NCBI GenBank assembly: GCA_963970005.1 | Contig: CAXAMN010027472.1 | Location: 1,569,749-1,633,748, forward strand | Length of the DNA: 64,000 nt | Direction of reading: 5' to 3' | DNA from: Durusdinium trenchii | Taxonomy: Eukaryota; Sar; Dinophyceae; Suessiales; Symbiodiniaceae | Shown: positions 45,969 through 56,825 of the stretch, piece by piece | Numbering within the stretch: the stretch's first letter is position 1 | Layout of the letters: each line of letters opens with the position of its first letter | Notes under the pieces: model-generated | Seen by the model: only the letters and a program-made list of their open reading frames with translations | What the model was told of the DNA's origin: nothing | Database searches by the model: none | Made by a program: the position numbers and the translations under genes

Positions 45969-47887
45969 ATGGCCGTTCCCAAGGTGCAGCTGTTCCGTCC
46001 TGATGAGACAGTGAAGTTCGTTGAACCTTTACCGGTTGGACCTGGCCGGCTCCACAAGCTTTTTGATGGTTGGTTGACAAAGTTGGTTCCCTCAGAGGTC
46101 TCAGGTCTGAAGGGCTACTTGGTTGGGCAATGGTCGCAGCCGGGCTGGCCACACTTTGGGTCCATTTGCTCTGGGACGGACATTCCTGCTGCGGTTTGTG
46201 AGCAGTGGTGGTCGTGGGCCGGGGACTTTGCCGGGGACTTTGAGAGGCTGGACATGAGGTTTGAGCACAAGTTCTCTTGTGAGCTGGACCCCAAGAAGCG
46301 GGGGTTCATCAGGTCGGTCCACCCTGGCGTCGGACACATCTTTGGGGATGTCATGGACTTGTCGGGCCAAGAAGCATGGTGCTTCAAAACAGGTGGTCTG
46401 ACCCCTGTGCCGGCTTGCGAGGTCGTGGCAGCTGGCTTTCCGTGCACAGATGTTTCGCATCTGAATCCCCACAGCCGGACCCAGGCAAATCGGTCGTGTG
46501 TCGGACATTCTTCAATGCGGACGGGCGGGGTCTTCGGAGGGATCTTGGACTACTTGAGATCGCAGGACACCAAGCCGACGGTCTTGCTCCTTGAGAATGT
46601 CATGGGGCTCAGTGCACCCCCAAAGGAGGGCGGACCATCAAACCTGGATATTGTCGGACTTCAACTTGCCGGACTTGGCTACCATCTCCATGCATGGTAC
46701 CTGACTCCTAAGATGTTTGGGGTGCCACAGTGCCGTCAACGTGTATGGATGACAGCAATCAGGACGGACCTGGTGCAAGACTTGGTGCACAACCTGTCGG
46801 AGGTGAATGACATTCTGGCAGAGCTCATGTCTAGAATTACTGGCTGGCCGCAGTCGGACCTGAACGATTACTTGGTCGGTCCAAGGACCTGACTCTTCCT
46901 CAGTTGAGCAACTATATAACTTGTTGTTTAACTTGTAAGCAATGAGAAGTAAGTAAGTAAACTCTTGAGTTCAACTCATCCAGTAGTTTGTTGTCTTCGT
47001 CCCAGTTTGTCTTCCGTTCATTCATTGAATATTTGTTACATCATCATTTTTGAAATAAATTCTGACTGCCTGACAATCAGTTTAATACCATTCAAGTATT
47101 TGATGCAGTGTTTCTCATGTCCAGGAGCAAGGAGCTGAAGGACTTCCAGAAGTACACGAAGGCAAAGTTGCACAAACAGAGGAAAAGCAACAAGAAGCGA
47201 GGCAGCAGTAATCTGGTCAGCAAGAACCAGAAGCCACAGAGGTCGGTCATGAGAACCATTCAGAAAAAGAAGCCGGTCAGAGTTCCTCGTGCATGGAAGG
47301 AGATTCTCAAGGCCGGGCAGAGTAGATTTGTCTACTTGCAGACTTTGACTCGCCGGAAGCGGGCACTTTTGTGCTCAGCCGGAGTCAAGGCCTTTCCAGA
47401 GCAGGGCATCACCAGGGTCATTGACATTTCACAGTCTCCTGGCCGGTCGAACCTGGTGGTTGGCTACATGCCGTGCATCACGCCAAAGGGCGAGAAGTAC
47501 CTCACTGCCCTTTGCCGGCCGGTCCTCGGATTGGAGTGCCTGAGGATTCAGGGACTTTGGCTGGACTCTGGCGATTCCCGAGTTGAGGGAATGTCGGACA
47601 GCCTTTTGAAGGACTTGGCCGGCAACGCATTCGAGCAGAGCTGCTTTGCAGCTGTGCTGTGGTGCACCTTGGTCTTCTATTCCAAGATGCACCACCGCCG
47701 GGCGGATGCACATTCAGCCGGGCACAAGTCGGACAAGCCGGACCAGGCGCAGCAGCAGTTGGATGACGGAGGTCGGACGCCAATTTACTTAAACTCGGAC
47801 CCCGACCAGGACGCCAACATTATCAGCCTCACCATGTCAGACTCAGCCTCAGTCAAGCAGTGCAGTGGCTCGTCCTCGTCGGACTGA
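45969..47887 (+). CDS. Cytosine-5 DNA methyltransferase, two exons
   Basis: The product would transfer a methyl group from S-adenosylmethionine to cytosine C5. Exon 1 starts at the ATG after CCTCCCCCC and carries motif I (FGSICSGTDIPAAVCE, ~63), motif IV with the catalytic Cys (AAGFPCTDVS, Cys ~158), motif VI (LLENVMGLSAP, ~208) and motif VIII (PQCRQRVWM, ~253). Exon 2 starts at 47125 after TGTCCAG and supplies a basic linker (KLHKQRKSNKKRGSS), a target-recognition-like region, motif IX-like LGLECLRIQGL and motif X KDLAGNAFEQSCFAAVLW, then an acidic Ser/Asp tail. The donor is either AT|GTCTAG at 46828 or AG|GACC at 46888; both are in phase. No chromatin-reader domain is visible, so it is a compact enzyme of ~540-560 aa. 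The catalytic set looks intact. Confidence 0.85.
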
Positions 47888-49181
47888 CGACTGCGGTAGT
47901 GCACTCAGCCAGCACGAGGTTCACAGTAGGCCGGACTTAGTCTAGGTTGAGGTTGCTGTTGCAGCGCCTGGCCTTGCATTGAACTGTTTAATTTAGTTGT
48001 ATAATAGTTTTATTGTCGGACAATCACTGAATTGGCCGGGCTAACCTTCAGGAAGCGATTCGATCAGCAGTCCAGTCCATGGAAAAAAACGACATGACGT
48101 TGTTGAGTGAGTTTGCAAGCTGGAGCCTCCGACAGTCTGGGAGCTAGCCGACTCATGTCGTTAGTTAGTAAGAGTCCTGGTCCAGAGTCATGTTTACGTT
48201 TGCACTGGCAGCTAGTACAGTCGTAGTAGCAGTAGCCTAGCAGTAGTCCGGTATGGTCCTGTTTTCACTCATGCAGCTTGTCTTGATAGCAACCAACTAC
48301 ATTGGGTTTGGATGATTGATTTTTCCCAATGGCCGAGGCGTGGACTTGCCATGATTTTGCTCTATTTGGCTGGGCCCTGCTGGAAATGCTCAGCTCAAAT
48401 CAACTTAATTCTTTCGACTTGTTTGCGTAATTAGTATATAATTAGTTGGTTCGGTGTTCAAAAGGTGTTTGATTTTCATGTATGCAACTGGACTATGATT
48501 GTTGTAGGTTTGCGCCTTGAAATGACACTTGGTTTTTGAGCCAATGGTCGGTTTCAGATTGTGAGTCTGTGCGTTTCGCTTCAGTAAACTCACTGACTCA
48601 ATCATGGCAGGCAACTGACTGCGCAGGATAACCAGCACACCCCACGCACGAATCACCAGCACAACTAATCATCTTTAGATCAGATCTTCATCCCTGCACG
48701 ACTGGAATTTAATAGATTCTGTATTTGTTTGGTTTCATTTTGGTCTTGCCCCTGCTGGCAAAGGCATATGATTTTTTCACCATCAGTTTGCTATACTCGA
48801 GTGGTGAGTGAGTGAGCGGTGAGTGTTTGAATCCGTGCACTCATCGTTTTAAAATTGTTGTACTTGCTCGGCTCGCTACTTGGCCAACGCAGTGGCTTTC
48901 GATTTGTGAGCCTGCCAAGTGTCCCTTTTTTGAAGCAAGCCGCATCTCTTCACTTGCATTCAGGCATGTTGCACACATGATTGTCAGACTTTCGTTCAGA
49001 CTGATGATTTAGGAATGAGTTGCGGAGTTCCAAGCGCTTGTAAATTGTTAAGGGTTTACCATGAATGAAGGAATCAGTCATTCTCTCGCCTTGTGTTTGT
49101 TTGCGTTTGATTGGGGTTTTGAGAGGTATCATGGCTGAATTTGGTTGAAATACAATTCATGTACTGTAAGACATTTTATAG
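47888..49181. other. Spacer; possible first exon near 48079
   Basis: Mostly non-coding. A short frame from the ATG at 48079 (MEKNDMTLLSEFASWSLRQS) could be an upstream exon of the following split gene, with weak support. Confidence 0.35.
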
Positions 49182-51439
49182 AACAAGAAGCACTTGCACA
49201 GATTCAGACGCCCAGCAAGGTTGCCAAAATTGTGGTCGTGCCCAACCTGTGCCAGACGGAGCGGTTAGTTTAAACATTGTCTAATAGAACAAAAATTAAG
49301 TAGAACAGACAGCAGTAGTCTAGAAATATTTAATTCACGCAGAATTATGTACTTCTTAACCCCTTTTTACACCAATCATTTTTTCTCCATCACAACTTGG
49401 CTGCAGTAACGCAGGATTTTGAAAGGTGCCAAGTTCTTTCTGTACAAAGGGCGGTAGTTGAATTGAAGAGTGCAGTGCAGCAAGCCTTCAGGTGAACAGG
49501 CTACAATTTTTACATTTTCCAGTGGCTGCAGGGTTTTGGAATTGCAGTAAGTAAGTGACCAGGTGGTGTGTGCCCTTGGGTGCCCAGCAAAAAGTTACTT
49601 TATTGCTTCTGGTGAAATCAGCACACACACACATTGTCACCCATGACTTTTTGCAACTGAAATCGCACTGTTCAGTTCAGCTGTGCTTTAGTTGAAATTT
49701 GTGTTACAGGTTCCAAGTCTTTGTGAGAACTTGTAGTGCGAACTTGTAGTCTTTTGGAGGCAATATATGTTATGGTGGGACAGTTGGATTTGAATATCAT
49801 TGTGGTCGGGATGTGATGTTTTTTCTGGCCGGGCTGGTGTTTTCTACGTGCTTTCAGTTGGATGAGCCAACTGAAGAGTGCACTTGGTTTGGAAATGCGG
49901 GCTTTGGTGTTAAATTTGCCTGGACTAGAGCCCATGGCAATCACACCTGGAATCTTGTTGCGGCTTTGGTGACGGCGTGAGAGCCAGCTCACTGAATATT
50001 TAATTTGTTTGTTTGAATCGCATTATTATATTAAGTTTATTAACCACTCACTGACAAACAATATAAATAAATAAAGTCTGAATTTAATTGAGAGTTGGCA
50101 GGATTGACGAGTCATTGTCATCAGAATCCAATGGTAACATAACAGTGAGTGAGTGAACAGTGCCGCCACCTTCTTATGAATGAATAGAGAGTAGCAACTA
50201 GTAGGCTAAGGTCCAAGGTTTTATTGAAATATTTCCAAATCATTGGCGCGACTGACAGGCGACCACTATTCAATTCAATCATCTTGATGTGTTTTTAGAT
50301 ATATATTTTTTGCTTTAATTTACATGTTTTTCATTACATAAATTAATTTATACTGCCTTTTCAGTCTTCAATGCTCAGACTGCTGGTTCTGGTTTTCGAA
50401 TTTAGGTCGCAGCAGTAGCAGAAGTTTGATTCATGAGGCTGACAAATAAAACACAAGGCTGAAATGGCCTCAATGACTCAATGGTTATTTGATCCTTCAC
50501 CTAGTAATCAAAATCAGCTGCCATGGAAAACAGCACCTTACAGCAGTACGAGCCAGAGCTTAACAACAGCTCTCTTTCCATTGAGCGTACCTACCCAACG
50601 CCACTGCTTTACAAACAATGCAATTTAATTGATCTGCGCCTGGTTTGCGCCTGGTCTGCGCCTGGTACGCGCCCCGTGGGTGAATTTTTATCAAATTATT
50701 TATTACCAACATTCAAATACATATGCAAAAGAGTTTTGCGCTAAATATTTGAGGACCGTTTTTGATTGTAAACATTTATTAGTACAATAAACTATCTATT
50801 ATAAAGTAGATTTGAAAAACGTTCTAATTGCACAGACCAGGCGCATATCAATCAAAATATTTTCCAAATTCTCAGCAAACACTTACGCATGACAGGCAAG
50901 CCTGGTCTCAACCACAAGTTAGATGTTCAGATTTAAGTTGCAATTTACAATGTATTTTGATTGGTCTGCGCCTGGTCTGCGCCCGATTAACAAATTTTGC
51001 AAAATTCAATAATAACAACGTGGAAGGAGATATGAAAAGGTCTTTAATTGAACAATTCAGCAACGATTTTGTTTATTACAATTTTCCTTTTAAATATTTA
51101 TACAACAAACGTAATAGGTTTACAATCAATATGGCCAAAATCGTGCTGATGGCGCAGACCAGGCGCAGGCCAGGCGCAGACCANNNNNNNNNNTTGCAAA
51201 TTGCCACTCAAAGCTAAACAGCTTAGTTGTTGTTGAGACCAGACTTGTTTGTCATGCATAAGTTGGAGAAGGTGGACGACATGCTGAATTTAATATTTTT
51301 TAGTTTCCTGACTTCCCGTCGGCAAGCCTTCTTGGAGACTTTGACTGAAAAAAAACATCTTCCGCAGCGTTCGGGTGCCCTGGCGTCCTTGAAGGAAACG
51401 GGAATTCCGGAGGCTGTGGAACTCCTTGGCCTGTTTTAG
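49182..51439 (+). CDS. Partial unknown gene split by a 2-kb intron containing the assembly gap
   Basis: Exon 49182-49263 lies between TTTATAG and CG|GTTAG and reads QEALAQIQTPSKVAKIVVVP then NLCQTE. Exon 51304-51439 follows TTTTTTAG and reads FLTSRRQAFLETLTEKKHLP, RSGALASLKETGIPEAVELL and GLF stop. Both junction phases agree (CG|T makes Arg). The intron contains the gap and the GCGCCTGG inverted modules, so further exons may be missing. It ends about 1.3 kb before the right terminal repeat. Family unknown. Confidence 0.4.
50632..51183. repeat. Inverted clusters of TCTGCGCCTGG modules
   Basis: The left cluster has three direct copies (TCTGCGCCTGGTTTGCGCC and onward, 50635-50680), with another direct pair near 50963. 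Inverted copies (CAGACCAGGCGCA) lie near 50830 and as a run at 51152-51183, directly against the N gap. The intervening DNA is AT-rich. It behaves like a foldback element, which may be why assembly failed here. Confidence 0.55.
51184..51193. other. Assembly gap (10 N)
   Basis: Ten ambiguous bases of unknown true length, bordered on the left by a GC-rich inverted repeat. The translated frame across it is not reliable. Confidence 0.95.
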
Positions 51440-52545
51440 TCCACGTTTTTAGTCACAGTTTTAATCATTAAGTTTGTTTCCATACCTTCAACTACCAAAC
51501 AAAATTGATCCACTGTCTGTTTTAGTCATTTAGTTTTGTTTCCTTCCTTTACTTCATCAAACAAAATTTGCCCACAGTTTTAGTCATTAAGTTTTGCTTC
51601 CTTACTTTCCTTCACCAACACTTTTGGTCTACAGTCTACAGTTTTAATAGTCATTAGTTTTTGTTTCCTTACTTTCCTTCACCAAACATTTTGGTCCACA
51701 GTCTTAGTCATTTGGGTTTGTTTTCTTCCTGCCTTTCACCAAAAGATTCTGTCCACTGTTTTAGTCATCAGGTTTTGTTTCTTTCCTCATTACAAAAAAA
51801 TGTCGACAGTTTTAGTCATTATAATGTTGTTTTCTTCTTCTACTTCACAAAAAAACTTTGTCCACAACTTTAGTCATTAGTTTTTGTTTCTTTACTTTGC
51901 TTCACGAAACTTTTGCTCTACAGTTTTAGTCATTGGGTCTTGCTTCCTTACTTTCCTTCACCAAAACTTTTGTTCCACAGTTTTTGTCATCAGGCTTTGT
52001 TTCCTTCCTTTGCTTCGCCAAAAGAGTTTGTCCACAGTTTCAGTCCTTAAGTTTTGCTTCCTTACTTTCCTTCACCAAAACTTTTGATTTGCAGGTTTAA
52101 TAGTCATTGGGTTTTGTTTTCCTTTCCTTCACCAAAATTGTGCTCCACAGTTTTAGTCATTAAGTTTTGTTTACTTCCTTTACTTCACCAACAAATGTTG
52201 TCCGCAGTTTTAGTTATTGGGTGTTGTTTCCTTCCTTTACATCACCAAACAAATTTGTCAACAGTTTTAGTCATAAAGTGTTGTTGCCTTCCTTTACTTC
52301 ACCAAAACACTTTGTTCACAGTTTTTAGTAATTTCCTTCACCCAAAGTTTCTTCTACAGCTTTAGTCTCGAGGTTTTGTTTCCTTACTTTCCTTCACCAA
52401 ACTTTTTGGTCCTTAGTTTTAGTCATTAGGTGTTGTTTCCTTCCTTTACTTCACCAAAAATATAGTCCACTCTTTTAGTCATTAGGTTTTGTTTCTTTCC
52501 TTTACTTCAAGAACAAAATTGTCAACAGTTTAGTCATTAGCTTTT
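51440..52545. repeat. Tandem array of ~60-bp TTTTAGTCATTARGTTTTG units
   Basis: About 17-18 degenerate units follow the pattern CACAGTTTTAGTCATTAAGT, TTTGTTTCCTTCCTTTACTT, CACCAAA. Composition is pyrimidine-rich on the + strand. Repeated open frames translate to Phe/Leu/Ser-rich noise. It occupies the subterminal region of the 29-kb element inside the right terminal repeat. Confidence 0.85.
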
Positions 52546-52768
52546 GACAGTCTAGTGACCATACGCGACTTCAGTTGCTAGCGATTAGCCTGTTCAAAGC
52601 AAGTGCGTTCAAACCTGTTTCACTAGGGCAGAATTAATCAATGCGAAGTTTTATAGAAGCATGATGACATGGCATATTATACTTGATTATTGCGAGTTTC
52701 AATTACTAAAAGCTACCCGGCCTCTTACACAAATGATATGAATTTGCCACTGGCTTGATACTACCTGG

Positions 52769-52815
52769 AAATCCTACCCCTTCCCTCATCCTACCTCTTC
52801 CCTGGTAATCGTGCC
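52769..52815 (-). repeat. Right terminal inverted repeat of the 29-kb element
   Basis: Read in reverse complement it begins GGCACGATTACCAGGGAAGA. On the + strand it shows TCCTACCCCTTCCC and TCCTACCTCTTCCC, the motif that reappears five times in the nested element at 38.5 kb. Confidence 0.8.
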
Positions 52816-52830
52816 GCCCAAAAACTGATC

Positions 52831-52880
52831 CCAGACATTCCATGGGACTGGAACATATGCCGCCCCAGAAAGACTCCCCA
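52831..52880. mobile_element. Partial copy of small TIR family C beside the element's right end
   Basis: CCAGACATTCCATGGGACTG followed by GAACATATGCCGCCCCAGA is one arm only; no second arm follows. It starts 15 bp outside the right terminal repeat. Confidence 0.55.
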
Positions 52881-53600
52881 AATGAACCCTGGCCTGATGA
52901 GTCAAGATGGCACTCAGAGTCTTTGAGTCCCTGGGTGCACGGATTTTTTTTCATTGTTGCACGCAAAAACGCCGGAAGGTGAAGTGGACCTTAGTCTTAG
53001 TCAGGGTCATGGCATGCCGCTCCGCCCTTTCGTGAATGGCACCGAGCCTGACCGCCTGGAAAGACCCCTGCCCTTCCGACAAACCAGCGATCTCCACGTC
53101 TTCCGAAGACGGGGCTTAAGCTGTTGATCTCCGGATGTCCGGTGTCGGGTGACTTGTTGTTTTTGTTCATGATTGGCAAGGGAATCCCCCCCCTTCCCAC
53201 CGCGTAAGAGCTATAATAGGCTGTAATCTTTAGTAAAACTAAACCAGCCTATGAATTCCAGCCTATTATATATAGTAAAACATCCTATTCATAGGCTGTA
53301 GTCCTGAGTAGAACAATGGTTGTTCAGTAGAGCCTATGAATTTGTCCGACAGTGATGGGGTCATCTCAGGGATGACACCCGACCTTGGTGTAGCCGGACT
53401 CAGGCCGACCTTGCTCCCCAAAAGGAGTCTGAACACCGGAGAATAGTAAGAGTTTCGTACCGCGGACCATCCAAAGTATACCGCGGACATCAAGAAGAAA
53501 CAGCTGTGTGTACCATCTTGTACCCATTCTCTGAGGTACCAATTAGGTCGACTCCAGGTACCCACAACAGGCCCTTTGGCCCTTTCTGTTCTTCCAGTAT

Positions 53601-53710
53601 ACCCAGACACGACCCATGGGACTGCCAATATATGCCGCCCCAGACAGACCCCCCTGGCACCACCCTTGGCCTGATCGGCAGTCATATGGCAGTCCCATGG
53701 AGTGTTTGGG
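53601..53710. mobile_element. Small TIR element family C, copy 4
   Basis: ACCCAGACACGACCCATGGG at the left faces GGCAGTCCCATGGAGTGTTT at the right. The interior CCCCTGGCACCACCC matches copy 3 at 20.3 kb. Confidence 0.65.
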
Positions 53711-54306
53711 ATATAGTACACTAGTTCGGGTCCCATTATACTCACTAGTCAAAACGGTATAGTATATCTGGGGATTCTCCTTCTGCGCTTCCCGGTGCAG
53801 CGGTCTGCAGATGCCCCGCGCATCACGACTGCCACGAGGGTGCGCTGGTTTGGGCCTTGAAGTGATCGATGGCCGTTGGCGTGAAACAGGGAAAAGCCGG
53901 GTCGTCTATGAGCAATCATGAAACATCATGAAGCCAAGCTACGACATGGCCTCTGTGGGGTTACTGCTTGGGTGGAGCCCAATTCTCAGTTGGGTACTTT
54001 GACTTGCGGAGAAGCTGTTCCTTTCTACTTGGACCCTCCTTCAAGAACCTTGGAACATGGGGCATGTCGACTCTGGGTGTCGATTTGGTCAAATGTCCCG
54101 GATGAACGTGCGTGCCTTGCCGGGGTCTTCTGATTCCTACCAGCACCCGACTCTACAGGTCTCCAAAATGGAGGCTGAAATGTAGAAAGTCGCAGGTGGT
54201 GACCTCTTTGAGGGTCCTATAGTAACTCTGGTATAAAAAGGGTGTGGTTATGTCCAATGTTTCGAGGTGCTTTGAGACTCCAGTTTTTTATAACCCCTGC
54301 CTATCT

Positions 54307-54327
54307 CTCTCTCTCTCTCTCTCTGTC
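54307..54327. repeat. CT dinucleotide microsatellite
   Basis: CTCTCTCTCTCTCTCTCTCT run. Confidence 0.9.
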
Positions 54328-54548
54328 TCTTCTTTACCCCCTTTGTTTGCAGCCTGAATCATAGGCTGCAAGAAGCGTGTGTCGCTCCTACAGCCCAATC
54401 AACCAACACCACCGACTGATCTGTTGACCCTTCGCGACGTGCGACCGCGAACCGGCACTCGTCGCCACTGCGAACGCGGCGCTTGAAGAAGTCGCTGCCA
54501 ACTCGCCTCCCGAAGCTACGAACGGGATCCTAGCTGGCCTTATACTAT

Positions 54549-54648
54549 CCCTAGGGATCCACATACCTTCTCAGAAGGTAATTGGACCCTCAAAGCCTAC
54601 ATAAATAGTCTCCAATCACCTTCTGAGAAGGTACTTGGATCCCTAGGG
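54549..54648. mobile_element. CCCTAGGGATCC MITE, best-preserved copy with 8-bp target duplication
   Basis: This 100-bp element has TIRs CCCTAGGGATCCACATACCT and (inverted) GTACTTGGATCCCTAGGG. It is flanked on both sides by TATACTAT (54541-54548 and 54649-54656). Two internal palindromic TTCTCAGAAGG / CCTTCTGAGAAGG blocks lie next to the TIRs. An 8-bp duplication fits hAT-type transposition, by general knowledge of that superfamily. Confidence 0.85.
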
Positions 54649-56825
54649 TATACTATATAGGAACAAGCAGGCGGCTCCTGGCATCGCTGCGAACGGAGCA
54701 TTCTCACTGCGAACGGAACAAGAAGGCTAATACCCTAAGGATCCGAGTCCGGACCCTCCGAAAGAAGGGGGTCGAAGCCTGTTTGACAAGGGAACCCGGG
54801 GCCGGCCCCGAACCACACCCTTGTTTTGTTTCGGGTGCGGATCCAGTCGGGTCGATCGGGTGCCTCGGCCCGGTCGCCGCCGAGCCTCGCCGTTCCCGCA
54901 CCGAGGCAGCGCTTCGTGTTGCTGGACGACTTGGCACGGATGAGTCACTGGGGCGGCGAGGAAGGGGTTGAATGTCGCACTGCTATTGAGAACAGCGCTG
55001 ATGGACAAACTTGTAAGCAAAGCTCGATAGTATCATTAAGTCCGTAAGTGGCTCGTGGACATTGTGTGAATGACAGAAGAGGTATATTGGGCTTGATCTG
55101 GAACCACGATGTTCATTCGGGGAACATCACTTGGAACGCCGAGATGGGTATTTGGATCGATCTCGAACTGTTCACCGAAGGCCTCAGGGCACCCAGAAAG
55201 GCCGGGAAAAACTGGTCACAGGAGTGGCATACAACAGCCTCATAGAGGCGCTTCTGGCTTGGTTCCAAAGAGGTAATGTCGGAGGCAGTAAGAGAGGCGC
55301 TCTGGCTATGTCTACTAAGAGCCTCCTTCGCGAGATGTTGTCGCCTCCAGAGTGAATCGAGCACCGAAGTGGGTGCCGAAAAAAAGCGTCTTCTTCTGCC
55401 GCCTTGTGAAAGGAGATCTTGGGTCAGATTGGTTCAAAAAATGAGGTTTGCTCATACGTTGGCGCTGTCGTTGCTGCAGGCCACTGAGTGGGCCATGACC
55501 GCTTTCATGGGATTGGAGTATGCCCGGGGGAAGCGCTGACGCCCTCTTGGGCTTGGGATGGTACCAACTTGACATCTCCAGTAACAACCACCTCCTCGAT
55601 TCTTGTTGGCCTGAGTTTGTTGTAGGAGCAAAGCTATGACAAGCGGATGGTGCAGCCGGCATATGTTTCGCCGAGCTCCTTCGGGGGCATCTCATAAACA
55701 GAATAGTTGCCTACATTGGGATCACCTTAAGTTATTAAGTCAGGTTCATGGGATGTATAGTTGGAGGACCTCAGACTGTACGACGGGAACCCTAGGCAAA
55801 TGAGGACCTTCCCACCTCCACCGCGCCGACCACCGCGTCGACCGCGTCTTCCCAGGTGACGTGCTCTTCCGCGGTCCCATCGATCCGCGCCACGCGGATG
55901 AGGTCGGCGGGGGAAGCCGGAGGGTGCATTGGCAGGTGGATCCATGTTGCCGCTGTTGGTTTGGTTTGAGCGGACAGTTGTAATGATGTTAGTACCTGGA
56001 CCCTCTAAGGGGTGCCCAATGAAAGCCTATAGGTTACGAAAGCCAGCCTTCGTAGAAGGCGCCAGCTGACTTGTGCTTGGCGAACGAAGTGAGTAGGTAG
56101 GGGATCTGGGGGGGGGTGGCTCGAGAGGGGTACACGTAAACTCGGCACATGCTGGGGGAGGAGGGTGCACGGATGGAAGGTTTTGGAGATTTTTGGAGGT
56201 TGTTTTGGAGGTGATGTTTTGGTGATTTTGGAGCGGGTGGTGATGCAAGAAATGCATTTTTTGCTTTTGCATCATCTGAATGTGGATGGCTTCTCAAGGG
56301 TTGGGGGAAGGGAAATTGAAGTGCTATACCATGCAACTGAATTGTAGTTACCTTGGGTCCGTGTGAAAATGCTATTGTGCTATACTTCCGACACACCTAT
56401 ATAAGTTCAAAGCACTATATGATGAGACTGGAGAGGGAACTTGAAGTGCAACATCACTGGATCATTGGAGTCGCCACCCCGAGGCAGAGTTGACAAAATC
56501 GTTGTTCCTGACGCCCCTCGTCGGGGGCCAGTTTTTAAAGCTACACGTAGACTCGGCACATGCTGGGGGAGGAGGGTGCACGGATGGAAGGTTACGAAAG
56601 CCAGCCTTCGTAGAAGGCGCCAGCTGAGTTGTGTTTGGCGAACGAAGTGAGTAAGTCGGGGGTCTGGGGGGGTGGCCCGAGAAAGTACTACGTAAACTCG
56701 AAATTAGGTGGGGGAGAGGGGTGCGCGGAAGTACGGTTTTTGAGGTTGAGTTTTTGTGATGTTTGAGGGGGTGGTGATGCAGGAAATGCAATTTGCATCA
56801 TTTGCATCATCTGAATGGTAAGGTG

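Larger units (their letters stand above)
23615..52815 (+). mobile_element. 29-kb multi-gene element bounded by 47-bp terminal inverted repeats
   Basis: The two ends carry inverted repeats matching at 46 of 47 positions. All supportable genes inside lie on the + strand, have GT-AG (rarely GC-AG) introns, and share a composition unlike the flanks: CpG occurs mostly as TCGG or CCGG. Small TIR families found on both sides are absent from the interior. Contents include a candidate DDE-type transposase, a C5 DNA methyltransferase, a protein kinase and several unknown genes. Size and TIRs recall Maverick/Polinton or other giant DNA transposons, but no DNA polymerase B, capsid, packaging ATPase or retroviral-type integrase is recognisable, so I do not assign it to those. 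No convincing target-site duplication is seen. An assembly gap near 51.19 kb means the true length is uncertain. Confidence 0.65.

Noticed and set aside
51661-52365. Phe/Leu-rich + strand ORFs resembling membrane segments
   Set aside because: They arise from the pyrimidine-rich ~60-bp tandem repeat and change frame with it.
23615-52815. Assignment of the large element to Maverick/Polinton or to a known giant virus group
   Set aside because: I cannot find PolB, retroviral-like integrase, packaging ATPase, protease or capsid genes. Size and TIRs alone are not enough.
23601-52830. A target-site duplication next to the 47-bp TIRs
   Set aside because: The sequences immediately outside (CTTCAGAG on the left, GCCCAAAA on the right) do not match. 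A weak CCCAAA similarity a few bases out is not convincing.
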